This document shows, piece after piece, positions 63,679-64,000 of a stretch of DNA of 64,000 nt. Under the pieces are notes generated by a model. That model ran no database searches. It saw only the letters and a program-made list of their open reading frames with translations, and was not told where the DNA came from. The DNA is from Serpens sp964410065 (GTDB taxonomy: Bacteria > Pseudomonadota > Gammaproteobacteria > Pseudomonadales > Pseudomonadaceae). The DNA lies in assembly GCA_964410065.1 (NCBI GenBank), contig CAYPFO010000003.1:1-64000 (forward strand), written 5' to 3'. The stretch's first letter is position 1. Each line of letters begins with the position of its first letter. The translations under genes were made by a program, and so were the position numbers.

Positions 63679-64000
63679 GCCGGCCGTTGCGGTTGGGTTA
63701 CAAGGGCGGGAGGAGCTACCTGCACGGCAGCGATATTTTTCACGCATTGAATGAGTGGGCGTTGGAATGCCAGGGAAGCACTGCCTATGTCGCCCGCCTT
63801 TCGTTTCGCCAGTTGGCGCGCACCAGTTGCGCGGTATCAACTGAACCGCCCAAGGCGGGCCTGATGGGAGAGGGGCTGCTCAACGTGTCTGGTGTTGAGG
63901 TGCCGTTCTGGGTGGTCGAAACAGGCGGGGCTGTCCAGAGGCGTTATGCCTATGATGAAGAAAAAGTGGTTGCTCCTCTGATTCTGGACATTGCAGCCCG
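63675..64000 (+). CDS. Unrecognised protein, 5' part (runs off window)
   Basis: An open frame of 108 codons with no stop, beginning MSRPLRLGYKGG at ATG 63675, overlapping the preceding gene's stop by 4 nt (ATGA). Later segments read LHGSDIFHALNEWAL (about 16-30), VPFWVVETGG (about 80-89) and a KVVAPLILDIAA end at the window edge. No signal peptide or membrane segment is seen. I do not recognise the family. The tight overlap with the acyltransferase and pse genes implies a role in the same sugar pathway or its transfer to flagellin, but this is inference. Its length and C-terminus are unknown. Confidence 0.65.
   Translation, partial: MSRPLRLGYKGGRSYLHGSDIFHALNEWALECQGSTAYVARLSFRQLARTSCAVSTEPPKAGLMGEGLLNVSGVEVPFWVVETGGAVQRRYAYDEEKVVAPLILDIAA

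Overview
The window is a piece of a Pseudomonas-type gammaproteobacterial chromosome (Pseudomonas in the broad sense, including the stutzeri/mendocina-like genera). The evidence is the gene order dapC-glnD-map | rpsB-tsf-pyrH-frr-uppS-cdsA-dxr-rseP-bamA-skp-lpxD-fabZ-lpxA-lpxB-rnhB-dnaE-accA-tilS-pyrG-kdsA-eno-ftsB-ispD-(LysR)-adhC-fghA-ispF-truD-surE-pcm-nlpD-rpoS-fdxA-mutS-cinA-recA-recX, the close likeness of the encoded proteins to Pseudomonas ones as I remember them, high GC, and short palindromic intergenic repeats typical of that group. Species cannot be fixed from the sequence alone.

Layout. 1-240: the 3' part of tRNA-Ala(GGC), a complete tRNA-Glu(TTC) and a terminator. 353-5165 (minus strand): map, glnD and dapC. 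5275-24695 (plus): a long housekeeping block for translation (rpsB, tsf, frr), UMP kinase, isoprenoid and undecaprenyl synthesis (dxr, uppS), phospholipid synthesis (cdsA), envelope stress proteolysis (rseP), outer membrane assembly (bamA, skp), lipid A synthesis (lpxD, fabZ, lpxA, lpxB), rnhB, dnaE and accA. 24803-31228: tilS, pyrG, kdsA, eno, ftsB, ispD. 31179-34298: a formaldehyde detoxification unit of a LysR-type regulator divergent from adhC and fghA. 34476-40373: ispF, truD, surE, pcm, a DUF368 polyprenyl-phosphate transporter gene inserted before nlpD, then nlpD and rpoS. 40720-46021: fdxA and mutS (minus), cinA, LexA-controlled recA, and recX.

46441-58929 is a flagellar basal body and hook region in two transcription units, flgBCDE and flgFGHIJKL. 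Each is preceded by a recognisable sigma-54 (RpoN) promoter, and each ends in an intrinsic terminator. The 1-kb gap between flgE and flgF, and the gaps before flgB and flgI, are filled with related palindromic repeats, some nested. The flagellar cluster directly follows recX, a junction that differs from Pseudomonas chromosomes such as PAO1.

59173-64000 is the start of a flagellin-glycosylation locus: pseB, pseC, pseF and pseG for CMP-pseudaminic acid, followed by a PglD/NeuD-type acyltransferase gene and an unrecognised gene that leaves the window. These last six genes overlap or nearly touch and look like one operon. The PglD/NeuD-type enzyme where a GNAT-type PseH would be expected, and the unknown gene after it, are the most novel-looking part of an otherwise mostly core-genome window.
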